Shown here piece after piece: positions 52,594 through 64,000 of a DNA stretch of 64,000 bases (position 1 is the stretch's first letter; each line of letters begins with the position of its first letter). The DNA comes from Auanema rhodensis. Taxonomy: Eukaryota > Nematoda > Chromadorea > Rhabditida > Rhabditidae. A program made the position numbers and the translations under genes. Location: positions 15,701,638-15,765,637 of the forward strand of contig OZ059900.1 of the NCBI GenBank assembly GCA_964057225.1, read 5' to 3'. The notes below the pieces were generated by a model, which was given only the letters and a program-made list of their open reading frames with translations, was not told the origin of the DNA and ran no database searches.

Positions 52594-53619
52594 CAGGGGT
52601 TAGAAAATTAAGGAAATTAGCATATTCTGAGGGCACGCCCCTTATGGCTAATATTGATTAAATCGATTTTTGTTCATATGAGTCGTCAAATGCAACAAAT
52701 TTCAGCGTGTTACATACTAAAATGAAGCATTTTACATGCTGAACACTAGAAAAATACAAAAACACAGTATTTCCCATGAGAAATATTTTATTATGCTGGA
52801 AAACCAGTTTTTGGAAATTTCGCTGTAAACAAGGTTTTGACTTACGATTTCATGTGTTCAAACTCATGCAATGTCAATGAAACCTAGCTCAAAATTGTTC
52901 CTACAACGTCTAGTTCCACTTTCACGACAAAAAAACAGGGGTTAGAAAATTAATGAAATTAGCATATTCTGAGGGCACGCCCCTTATGGCTAATATTGAT
53001 TAAATCGATTTTTGTTCATATGAGTCGTCAAATGCAACGAATTTCATCGTGTTACATACTAAAATGAAGCATTTTACATGCTGAACACTAGAAAAATACA
53101 AAAACACAGTATTTCTCATGAGAAATATTTTATTATGCTGGAAAACCAGTTTTTGGAAATTTCGCTGTAAACAAGGTTTTGACTTACGATTTCATGTGTT
53201 CAAACTCATGCAATGTCAATGAAACCTAGCTCAAAATTGTTTGTACAACGTCTAGTTCCACTTTCACGACAAAAAAACAGGGGTTAGAAAATTAAGGAAA
53301 TTAGCATATTCTGAGGGCACGCCCCTTATGGCTAATATTGATTAAATCGATTTTTGTTCATATGAGTAGTCAAATGCAACGAATTTCAGCGTGTTACATA
53401 CTAAAATGAAGCATTTTACATGCTGAACACTAGAAAAATACAAAAACACAGTATTTCCCATGAGAAATATTTTATTATGCTGGAAAACCAGTTTTTGGAA
53501 ATTTCGCTGTAAACAAGGTTTTGACTTACGATTTCATGTGTTCAAACTCATGCAATGTCAATGAAACCTAGCTCAAAATTGTTCCTACAACGTCTAGTTC
53601 CACTTTCACGACAAAAAAA

Positions 53620-55671
53620 CAGGGGTTAGAAAATTAATGAAATTAGCATATTCTGAGGGCACGCCCCTTATGGCTAATATTGATTAAATCGATTTTTGTT
53701 CATATGAGTCGTCAAATGCAACGAATTTCATCGTGTTACATACTAAAATGAAGCATTTTACATGCTGAACACTAGAAAAATACAAAAACACAGTATTTCC
53801 CATGAGAAATATTTTATTATGCTGGAAAACCAGTTTTTGGAAATTTCGCTGTAAACAAGGTTTTGACTTACGATTTCATGTGTTCAAACTCATGCAATGT
53901 CAATGAAACCTAGCTCAAAATTGTTCCTACAACGTCTAATTCCACTTTCACGACAAAAAAACCGGGGTTAGAAAATTAAGGAAATTAGCATATTCTGAGG
54001 GCACGCCCCTTATGGCTAATATTGATTAAATCGATTTTTGTTCATATGAGTCGTCAAATGCAACGAATTTCAGCGTGTTACATACTAAAATGAAGCATTT
54101 TACATGCTGAACACTATAAAAATACAAAAACACAGTATTTCCCATGAGAAATATTTTATTATGCTGGAAAACCAGTTTTTGGAAATTTCGCTGTAAACAA
54201 GGTTTTGACTTACGATTTCATGCGTTCAAACTCATGCAATGTCAATGAAACCTAGCTCAAAATTGTTCCTACAACGTCTAATTCCACTTTCACGACAAAA
54301 AAACAGGGGTTAGAAAATTAAGGAAATTAGCATATTCTGAGGGCACGCCCCTTATGGCTAATATTGATTAAATCGATTTTTGTTCATATGAGTCGTCAAA
54401 TGCAACGAATTTCATCGTGTTACATACTAAAATGAAGCATTTTACATGCTGAACACTAGAAAAATACAAAAACACAGTATTTCTCATGAGAAATATTTTA
54501 TTATGCTGGAAAACCAGTTTTTGGAAATTTCGCTGTAAACAAGGTTTTGACTTACGATTTCATGTGTTCAAACTCATGCAATGTCAATGAAACCTAGCTC
54601 AAAATTGTTCCTACAACGTCTAGTTCCACTTTCACGACAAAAAAACAGGGGTTAGAAAATTAATGAAATTAGCATATTCTGAGGGCACGCCCCTTATGGC
54701 TAATATTGATTAAATCGATTTTTGTTCATATGAGTCGTCAAATGCAACGAATTTCATCGTGTTACATACTAAAATGAAGCATTTTACATGCTGAACACTA
54801 GAAAAATACAAAAACACAGTATTTCCCATGAGAAATATTTTATTATGCTGGAAAACCAGTTTTTGGAAATTTCGCTGTAAACAAGGTTTTGACTTACGAT
54901 TTCATGTGTTCAAACTCATGCAATGTCAATGAAACCTAGCTCAAAATTGTTCCTACAACGTCTAATTCCACTTTCACGACAAAAAAACCGGGGTTAGAAA
55001 ATTAAGGAAATTAGCATATTCTGAGGGCACGCCCCTTATGGCTAATATTGATTAAATCGATTTTTGTTCATATGAGTCGTCAAATGCAACGAATTTCAGC
55101 GTGTTACATACTAAAATGAAGCATTTTACATGCTGAACACTATAAAAATACAAAAACACAGTATTTCCCATGAGAAATATTTTATTATGCTGGAAAACCA
55201 GTTTTTGGAAATTTCGCTGTAAACAAGGTTTTGACTTACGATTTCATGCGTTCAAACTCATGCAATGTCAATGAAACCTAGCTCAAAATTGTTCCTACAA
55301 CGTCTAATTCCACTTTCACGACAAAAAAACAGGGGTTAGAAAATTAAGGAAATTAGCATATTCTGAGGGCACGCCCCTTATGGCTAATATTGATTAAATC
55401 GATTTTTGTTCATATGAGTCGTCAAATGCAACGAATTTCAGCGTGTTACATACTAAAATGAAGCATTTTACATGCTGAACACTAGAAAAATACAAAAACA
55501 CAGTATTTCCCATGAGAAATATTTTATTATGCTGGAAAACCAGTTTTTGGAAATTTCGCTGTAAACAAGGTTTTGACTTACGATTTCATGTGTTCAAACT
55601 CATGCAATGTCAATGAAACCTAGCTCAAAATTGTTCCTACAACGTCTAGTTCCACTTTCACGACAAAAAAA
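53620..55671 (-). repeat. Local 1,026-bp trimer, two copies
   Basis: The pair AATTAATG/TTTCATCG/TCTAATTCC then Y (CTATAAAAA, CATGCGTTC) occurs at 53620 and again at 54646, with one intervening unit. CATGCG sites at 54219 and 55245 are exactly 1,026 bp apart. The third units differ (TTTCATCG with TTTCTC at 54304, plain at 55330). Confidence 0.7.
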
Positions 55672-57381
55672 CAGGGGTTAGAAAATTAAGGAAATTAGCA
55701 TATTCTGAGGGCACGCCCCTTATGGCTAATATTGATTAAATCGATTTTTGTTCATATGAGTCGTCAAATGCAACGAATTTCAGCGTGTTACATACTTAAA
55801 TGAAACATTTTACATGCTGAACACTAGAAAAATGCAAAAACACAGTATTTCCCATGAGAAATATTTTATTATGCTGGAAAACCAGTTTTTGGAAATTTCG
55901 CTGTAAACAAGGTTTTGACTTACGATTTCATGTGTTCAAACTCATGCAATGTCAATGAAACCTAGCTCAAAATTGTTCCTACAACGTCTAATTCCACTTT
56001 CACGACAAAAAAACCGGGGTTAGAAAATTAAGGAAATTAGCATATTCTGAGGGCACGCCCCTTATGGCTAATATTGATTAAATCGATTTTTGTTCATATG
56101 AGTCGTCAAATGCAACGAATTTCAGCGTGTTACATACTAAAATGAAGCATTTCACATGCTGAACACTAGAAAAATACAAAAACACAGTATTTCCCATGAG
56201 AAATATTTTATTATGCTGGAAAACCAGTTTTTGGAAATTTCGCTGTAAACAAGGTTTTGACTTACGATTTCATGTGTTCAAACTCATGCAATGTCAATGA
56301 AACCTAGCTCAAAATTGTTCCTACAACGTCTAGTTCCACTTTCACGACAAAAAAACAGGGGTTAGAAAATTAAGGAAATTAGCATATTCTGAGGGCACGC
56401 CCCTTATGGCTAATATTGATTAAATCGATTTTTGTTCATATAAGTAGTCAAATGCAACGAATTTCAGCGTGTTACATACTAAAATGAAGCATTTCACATG
56501 CTGAACACTAGAAAAATACAAAAACACAGTATTTCCCTTGAGAAATATTTTATTATGCTGGAAAACCAGTTTTTGGAAATTTCGCTGTAAACAAGGTTTT
56601 GACTTACGATTTCATGTGTTCAAACTCATGCAATGTCAATGAAACCTAGCTCAAAATTGTTCCTACAACGTCTAGTTCCACTTTCACGACAAAAAAACCG
56701 GGGTTAGAAAATTAAGGAAATTAGCATATTCTGAGGGCACGCCCCTTATGGCTAATATTGATTAAATCGATTTTTGTTCATATGAGTAGTCAAATGCAAC
56801 GAATTTCATCGTGTTACATACTAAAATGAAGCATTTTACATGCTGAACACTAGAAAAATACAAAAACACAGTATTTCCCATGAGAAATATTTTATTATGC
56901 TGGAAAACCAGTTTTTGGAAATTTCGCTGTAAACAAGGTTTTGACTTACGATTTCATGTGTTCAAACTCATGCAATGTCAATGAAACCTAGCTCAAAATT
57001 GTTCCTACAACGTCTAGTTCCACTTTCACGACAAAAAAACCGGGGTTAGAAAATTAAGGAAATTAGCATATTCTGAGGGCACGCCCCTTATGGCTAATAT
57101 TGATTAAATCGATTTTTGTTCATATGAGTCGTCAAATGCAACGAATTTCAGCGTGTTACATACTAAAATGAAGCATTTTACATGCTGAACACTAGAAAAA
57201 AACAAAAACACAGTATTTCTCATGAGAAATATTTTATTATGCTGGAAAACCAGTTTTTGGAAATTTCGCTGTAAACAAGGTTTTGACTTACGATTTCATG
57301 TGTTCAAAGTCATGCAATGTCAATGAAACCTAGCTCAAAATTGTTTGTACAACGTCTAGTTCCATTTTCACGACAAAAAAA
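54988..57381 (-). repeat. Seven-monomer block, copy 2 (2,394 bp)
   Basis: Carries the same ordered rare markers as the block at 45412. Differences include ATAAGTAGTC at 56440, CCGGGG rather than CAGGGG at 56698, and TTCCATTTTC near 57360. The copy overlaps the local trimer at its left end. Confidence 0.83.
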
Positions 57382-58065
57382 CAGGGGTTAGAAAATTAAG
57401 GAAATTAGCATATTCTGAGGGCACGCCCCTTATGGCTAATATTGATTAAATCGATTTTTGTTCATATGAGTAGTCAAATGCAACGAATTTCATCGTGTTA
57501 CATACTAAAATGAAGCATTTTACATGCTGAACACTAGAAAAATACAAAAACACAGTATTTCCCATGAGAAATATTTTATTATGCTGGAAAACCAGTTTTT
57601 GGAAATTTCGCTGTAAACAAGGTTTTGACTTACGATTTCATGTGTTCAAACTCATGCAATGTCAATGAAACCTAGCTCAAAATTGTTCCTACAACGTCTA
57701 GTTCCACTTTCACGACAAAAAAACAGGGGTTAGAAAATTAAGGAAATTAGCATATTCTGAGGGCACGCCCCTTATGGCTAATATTGATTAAATCGATTTT
57801 TGTTCATATGAGTAGTCAAATGCAACGAATTTCAGCGTGTTACATACTAAAATGAAGCATTTTACATGCTGAACACTAGAAAAAAACAAAAACACAGTAT
57901 TTCCCATGAGAAATATTTTATTATGCTGGAAAACCAGTTTTTGGAAATTTCGCTGTAAACAAGGTTTTGACTTACGATTTCATGTGTTCAAACTCATGCA
58001 ATGTCAATGAAACCTAGCTCAAAATTGTTCCTACAACGTCTAATTCCACTTTCACGACAAAAAAA

Positions 58066-59433
58066 CCGGGGTTAGAAAATTAAGGAAATTAGCATATTCT
58101 GAGGGCACGCCCCTTATGGCTAATATTGATTAAATCGATTTTTGTTCATATGAGTCGTCAAATGCAACGAATTTCAGCGTGTTACATACTAAAATGAAGC
58201 ATTTTACATGCTGAACACTATAAAAATACAAAAACACAGTATTTCCCATGAGAAATATTTTATTATGCTGGAAAACCAGTTTTTGGAAATTTCGCTGTAA
58301 ACAAGGTTTTGACTTACGATTTCATGCGTTCAAACTCATGCAATGTCAATGAAACCTAGCTCAAAATTGTTCCTACAACGTCTAATTCCACTTTCACGAC
58401 AAAAAAACAGGGGTTAGAAAATTAAGGAAATTAGCATATTCTGAGGGCACGCCCCTTATGGCTAATATTGATTAAATCGATTTTTGTTCATATGAGTCGT
58501 CAAATGCAACGAATTTCAGCGTGTTACATACTAAAATGAAGCATTTTACATGCTGAACACTAGAAAAATACAAAAACACAGTATTTCCCATGAGAAATAT
58601 TTTATTATGCTGGAAAACCAGTTTTTGGAAATTTCGCTGTAAACAAGGTTTTGACTTACGATTTCATGTGTTCAAACTCATGCAATGTCAATGAAACCTA
58701 GCTCAAAATTGTTCCTACAACGTCTAGTTCCACTTTCACGACAAAAAAACAGGGGTTAGAAAATTAAGGAAATTAGCATATTCTGAGGGCACGCCCCTTA
58801 TGGCTAATATTGATTAAATCGATTTTTGTTCATATGAGTCGTCAAATGCAACGAATTTCAGCGTGTTACATACTAAAATGAAACATTTTACATGCTGAAC
58901 ACTAGAAAAATACAAAAACACAGTATTTCCCATGAGAAATATTTTATTATGCTGGAAAACCAGTTTTTGGAAATTTCGCTGTAAACAAGGTTTTGACTTA
59001 CGATTTCATGTGTTCAAACTCATGCAATGTCAATGAAACCTAGCTCAAAATTGTTCCTACAACGTCTAATTCCACTTTCACGACAAAAAAACAGGGGTTA
59101 GAAAATTAAGGAAATTAGCATATTCTGAGGGCACGCCCCTTATGGCTAATATTGATTAAATCGATTTTTGTTCATATGAGTCGTCAAATGCAACGAATTT
59201 CAGCGTGTTACATACTAAAATGAAGCATTTCACATGCTGAACACTAGAAAAATACAAAAACACAGTATTTCCCATGAGAAATATTTTATTATGCTGGAAA
59301 ACCAGTTTTTGGAAATTTCGCTGTAAACAAGGTTTTGACTTACGATTTCATGTGTTCAAACTCATGCAATGTCAATGAAACCTAGCTCAAAATTGTTCCT
59401 ACAACGTCTAGTTCCACTTTCACGACAAAAAAA
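58066..59433 (-). repeat. Diverged Y-Z-U-V-like cassette
   Basis: Y with CTATAAAAA and CATGCGTTC, Z plain, then a unit with TGAAACATTTT but without the TTAAATG change, then a CATTTCAC unit that starts CAGGGG instead of CCGGGG. It looks like a mosaic of the cassette and other units. The next unit but one, at 59434, also carries TGAAACATTTC. Confidence 0.65.
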
Positions 59434-61827
59434 CAGGGGTTAGAAAATTAAGGAAATTAGCATATTCTGAGGGCACGCCCCTTATGGCTAATATTGATTA
59501 AATCGATTTTTGTTCATATGAGTCGTCAAATGCAACGAATTTCAGCGTGTTACATACTAAAATGAAACATTTCACATGCTGAACACTAGAAAAATACAAA
59601 AACACAGTATTTCCCATGAGAAATATTTTATTATGCTGGAAAACCAGTTTTTGGAAATTTCGCTGTAAACAAGGTTTTGACTTACGATTTCATGTGTTCA
59701 AACTCATGCAATGTCAATGAAACCTAGCTCAAAATTGTTCCTACAACGTCTAGTTCCACTTTCACGACAAAAAAACCGGGGTTAGAAAATTAAGGAAATT
59801 AGCATATTCTGAGGGCACGCCCCTTATGGCTAATATTGATTAAATCGATTTTTGTTCATATGAGTAGTCAAATGCAACGAATTTCAGCGTGTTACATACT
59901 AAAATGAAGCATTTTACATGCTGAACACTAGAAAAATACAAAAACACAGTATTTCCCATGAGAAATATTTTATTATGCTGGAAAACCAGTTTTTGGAAAT
60001 TTCGCTGTAAACAAGGTTTTGACTTACGATTTCATGTGTTCAAACTCATGCAATGTCAATGAAACCTAGCTCAAAATTGTTCCTACAACGTCTAGTTCCA
60101 CTTTCACGACAAAAAAACCGGGGTTAGAAAATTAAGGAAATTAGCATATTCTGAGGGCACGCCCCTTATGGCTAATATTGATTAAATCGATTTTTGTTCA
60201 TATGAGTCGTCAAATGCAACGAATTTCAGCGTGTTACATACTAAAATGAAGCATTTTACATGCTGAACACTAGAAAAATACAAAAACACAGTATTTCCCA
60301 TGAGAAATATTTTATTATGCTGGAAAACCAGTTTTTGGAAATTTCGCTGTAAACAAGGTTTTGACTTACGATTTCATGTGTTCAAAGTCATGCAATGTCA
60401 ATGAAACCTAGCTCAAAATTGTTTGTACAACGTCTAGTTCCACTTTCACGACAAAAAAACAGGGGTTAGAAAATTAAGGAAATTAGCATATTCTGAGGGC
60501 ACGCCCCTTATGGCTAATATTGATTAAATCGATTTTTGTTCATATGAGTAGTCAAATGCAACGAATTTCAGCGTGTTACATACTAAAATGAAGCATTTTA
60601 CATGCTGAACACTAGAAAAATACAAAAACACAGTATTTCCCATGAGAAATATTTTATTATGCTGGAAAACCAGTTTTTGGAAATTTCGCTGTAAACAAGG
60701 TTTTGACTTACGATTTCATGTGTTCAAACTCATGCAATGTCAATGAAACCTAGCTCAAAATTGTTCCTACAACGTCTAATTCCACTTTCACGACAAAAAA
60801 ACCGGGGTTAGAAAATTAAGGAAATTAGCATATTCTGAGGGCACGCCCCTTATGGCTAATATTGATTAAATCGATTTTTGTTCATATGAGTCGTCAAATG
60901 CAACGAATTTCAGCGTGTTACATACTAAAATGAAGCATTTCACATGCTGAACACTAGAAAAATACAAAAACACAGTATTTCCCATGAGAAATATTTTATT
61001 ATGCTGGAAAACCAGTTTTTGGAAATTTCGCTGTAAACAAGGTTTTGACTTACGATTTCATGTGTTCAAACTCATGCAATGTCAATGAAACCTAGCTCAA
61101 AATTGTTTGTACAACGTCTAGTTCCACTTTCACGACAAAAAAACAGGGGTTAGAAAATTAAGGAAATTAGCATATTCTGAGGGCACGCCCCTTATGGCTA
61201 ATATTGATTAAATCGATTTTTGTTCATATGAGTAGTCAAATGCAACGAATTTCAGCGTGTTACATACTAAAATGAAGCATTTTACATGCTGAACACTAGA
61301 AAAATACAAAAACACAGTATTTCCCATGAGAAATATTTTATTATGCTGGAAAACCAGTTTTTGGAAATTTCGCTGTAAACAAGGTTTTGACTTACGATTT
61401 CATGTGTTCAAACTCATGCAATGTCAATGAAACCTAGCTCAAAATTGTTCCTACAACGTCTAATTCCACTTTCACGACAAAAAAACCGGGGTTAGAAAAT
61501 TAAGGAAATTAGCATATTCTGAGGGCACGCCCCTTATGGCTAATATTGATTAAATCGATTTTTGTTCATATGAGTCGTCAAATGCAACGAATTTCAGCGT
61601 GTTACATACTAAAATGAAGCATTTCACATGCTGAACACTAGAAAAATACAAAAACACAGTATTTCCCATGAGAAATATTTTATTATGCTGGAAAACCAGT
61701 TTTTGGAAATTTCGCTGTAAACAAGGTTTTGACTTACGATTTCATGTGTTCAAACTCATGCAATGTCAATGAAACCTAGCTCAAAATTGTTCCTACAACG
61801 TCTAGTTCCACTTTCACGACAAAAAAA

Positions 61828-64000
61828 CAGGGGTTAGAAAATTAAGGAAATTAGCATATTCTGAGGGCACGCCCCTTATGGCTAATATTGATTAAATCGA
61901 TTTTTGTTCATATGAGTAGTCAAATGCAACGAATTTCAGCGTGTTACATACTAAAATGAAGCATTTTACATGCTGAACACTAGAAAAATACAAAAACACA
62001 GTATTTCCCATGAGAAATATTTTATTATGCTGGAAAACCAGTTTTTGGAAATTTCGCTGTAAACAAGGTTTTGACTTACGATTTCATGTGTTCAAACTCA
62101 TGCAATGTCAATGAAACCTAGCTCAAAATTGTTCCTACAACGTCTAATTCCACTTTCACGACAAAAAAACCGGGGTTAGAAAATTAAGGAAATTAGCATA
62201 TTCTGAGGGCACGCCCCTTATGGCTAATATTGATTAAATCGATTTTTGTTCATATGAGTCGTCAAATGCAACGAATTTCAGCGTGTTACATACTAAAATG
62301 AAGCATTTCACATGCTGAACACTAGAAAAATACAAAAACACAGTATTTCCCATGAGAAATATTTTATTATGCTGGAAAACCAGTTTTTGGAAATTTCGCT
62401 GTAAACAAGGTTTTGACTTACGATTTCATGTGTTCAAACTCATGCAATGTCAATGAAACCTAGCTCAAAATTGTTCCTACAACGTCTAGTTCCACTTTCA
62501 CGACAAAAAAACAGGGGTTAGAAAATTAAGGAAATTAGCATATTCTGAGGGCACGCCCCTTATGGCTAATATTGATTAAATCGATTTTTGTTCATATGAG
62601 TCGTCAAATGCAACGAATTTCAGCGTGTTACATACTAAAATGAAGCATTTTACATGCTGAACACTAGAAAAATACAAAAACACAGTATTTCCCATGAGAA
62701 ATATTTTATTATGCTGGAAAACCAGTTTTTGGAAATTTCGCTGTAAACAAGGTTTTGACTTACGATTTCATGTGTTCAAACTCATGCAATGTCAATGAAA
62801 CCTAGCTCAAAATTGTTCCTACAACGTCTAGTTCCACTTTCACGACAAAAAAACAGGGGTTAGAAAATTAATGAAATTAGCATATTCTGAGGGCACGCCT
62901 CTTATGGCTAATATTGATTAAATCGATTTTTGTTCATATGAGTCGTCAAATGCAACGAATTTCAGCGTGTTACATACTAAAATGAAGCATTTTACATGCT
63001 GAACACTAGAAAAATACAAAAACACAGTATTTCTCATGAGAAATATTTTATTATGCTGGAAAACCAGTTTTTGGAAATTTCGCTGTAAACAAGGTTTTGA
63101 CTTACGATTTCATGTGTTCAAACTCATGCAATGTCAATGAAACCTAGCTCAAAATTGTTCATACAACGTCTGTTTCCACTTTCACGACAAAAAAACAGGG
63201 GTTAGAAAATTAAGGAAATTAGCATATTCTGAGGGCACGCCCCTTATGGCTAATATTGATTAAATCGATTTTTGTTCATATGAGTCGTCAAATGCAACGA
63301 ATTTCAGCGTGTTACATACTAAAATGAAGCATTTCACATGCTGAACACTAGAAAAATACAAAAACACAGTATTTCCCATGAGAAATATTTTATTATGCTG
63401 GAAAACCAGTTTTTGGAAATTTCGCTGTAAACAAGGTTTTGACTTATGATTTCATGTGTTCAAACTCATGCAATGTCAATGAAACCTAGCTCAAAATTGT
63501 TCCTACAACGTCTAGTTCCACTTTCACGACAAAAAAACAGGGGTTAGAAAATTAAGGAAATTAGCATATTCTGAGGGCACGCCCCTTATGGCTAATATTG
63601 ATTAAATCGATTTTTGTTCATATGAGTCGTCAAATGCAACGAATTTCAGCGTGTTACATACTAAAATGAAGCATTTTACATGCTGAACACTAGAAAAATA
63701 CAAAAACACAGTATTTCTCATGAGAAATATTTTATTATGCTGGAAAACCAGTTTTTGGAAATTTCGCTGTAAACAAGGTTTTGACTTACGATTTCATGTG
63801 TTCAAACTCATGCAATGTCAATGAAACCTAGCTCAAAATTGTTTGTACAACGTCTAGTTCCACTTTCACGACAAAAAAACAGGGGTTAGAAAATTAAGGA
63901 AATTAGCATATTCTGAGGGCACGCCCCTTATGGCTAATATTGATTAAATCGATTTTTGTTCATATGAGTCGTCAAATGCAACGAATTTCAGCGTGTTACA
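61828..64000 (-). repeat. Block repeated 33 monomers upstream, copy 2, and end partial
   Basis: Counterpart of 50542-52593 with the shared rare TGTTCATAC/TCTGTTTCC and TTATGATTT changes. The unit at 62854 differs by GCCTCTT and TTTCAGCG. The final monomer begins at 63880 and is cut by the window end after 121 bp, so the duplicated block may extend beyond the window. Confidence 0.75.

Larger units (their letters stand above)
10189..64000 (-). repeat. Right satellite array, 342-bp monomer, inverted orientation
   Basis: The same satellite as the left array, read as its reverse complement. Taking CAGGGG (or CCGGGG) after the A-run as the unit start, there are 157 complete monomers and a 121-bp partial at the end. 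Starts are 10189, 10531, 10872, 11215, 11557, 11900 and 12242, then every 342 bp to 14636, then 14977, 15319, 15661 and 16002, every 342 bp to 21474, then 21815, 22157, 22499, 22841 and 23182, and every 342 bp to 63880. All length changes are single bases in the A-run. Right-array-only variants include AATTAATGAAA with TTTCATCGTG, TGAGTAGTC, ACCGGGGTT and CATGCGTTC. The array continues past the window end. Confidence 0.97.

Noticed and set aside
1-64000. Protein-coding genes
   Set aside because: All six frames of the monomer have stops. The longest open stretch I found is 63 codons and it simply recurs with each unit; there is no codon-like variation or recognisable domain.
1-64000. CRISPR array
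   Set aside because: The repeat is 342 bp and adjoins the next copy directly with no unique spacers, and there are no cas genes.
1-64000. Species assignment (for example Tribolium or Tenebrio beetle, or a rodent satellite)
   Set aside because: Unit length and AT-richness fit several groups and I cannot match the sequence to a known satellite from memory. A BLAST or RepBase search with one monomer would decide.
1-64000. tRNA, rRNA, telomere repeats or replication origin
   Set aside because: No cloverleaf, rRNA-like or short telomeric repeat sequence is present; only the satellite unit recurs.

Overview
The whole 64 kb window is one eukaryotic satellite DNA. I find no gene, RNA gene, transposon or CRISPR array. 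The unit is a 342-bp monomer with about 33% GC (114 G+C counted in the first copy), repeated head to tail with only a few differences between copies. A long, homogeneous, AT-rich array like this is typical of centromeric or pericentromeric heterochromatin in an animal or plant. Monomers of about 340-360 bp are known from several insects (tenebrionid beetles among them), rodents and plants, so the sequence alone does not name the species.

Layout. Positions 1-10128 hold a left array of 29 complete monomers plus a 210-bp partial, here called + orientation (monomer starts TAGCCATAA). Positions 10121-10202 hold a rearranged junction. There the array loses 47 bp inside the last monomer, flips orientation with only a few bases of microhomology, and carries a 22-bp tandem duplication. 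From 10189 to the window end the same satellite runs in the opposite orientation: 157 complete monomers and a 121-bp partial. The window is therefore a large convergent (tail-to-tail) inverted repeat whose left arm is about 10 kb.

Fine structure. Shared point variants show that both arrays grew by duplication of multi-monomer blocks. The left array has dimers at 343-1710, a trimer at 5815-7866, and a dimer repeated at 4789 and 8209. The right array has a tetramer at 12584-15318, a 1,367-bp tetramer at 21474-24207, and a six-monomer block at 16002 copied at 23182. It also has cassettes at 18054, 25918 and 27970, a dimer doubled in place at 28312-29679, a seven-monomer block at 45412 copied at 54988, and a block at 50542 copied at 61828, exactly 33 monomers away. 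Over the last 119 complete monomers (23182-63879) every start is exactly 342 bp after the previous one, whereas the left array and the first 13 kb of the right array contain indels.

Each monomer also carries dyad-symmetric elements: a 10-bp near-palindrome in a GC-rich patch, a CTGG/CCAG hairpin, a 16-bp palindrome, a 39-bp imperfect hairpin and a 10-bp palindrome. There is a weak partial match to a CENP-B box. Any role in centromere function is inference. The most notable features are the fold-back junction, the nested block-duplication history, and the dense dyads in every repeat.
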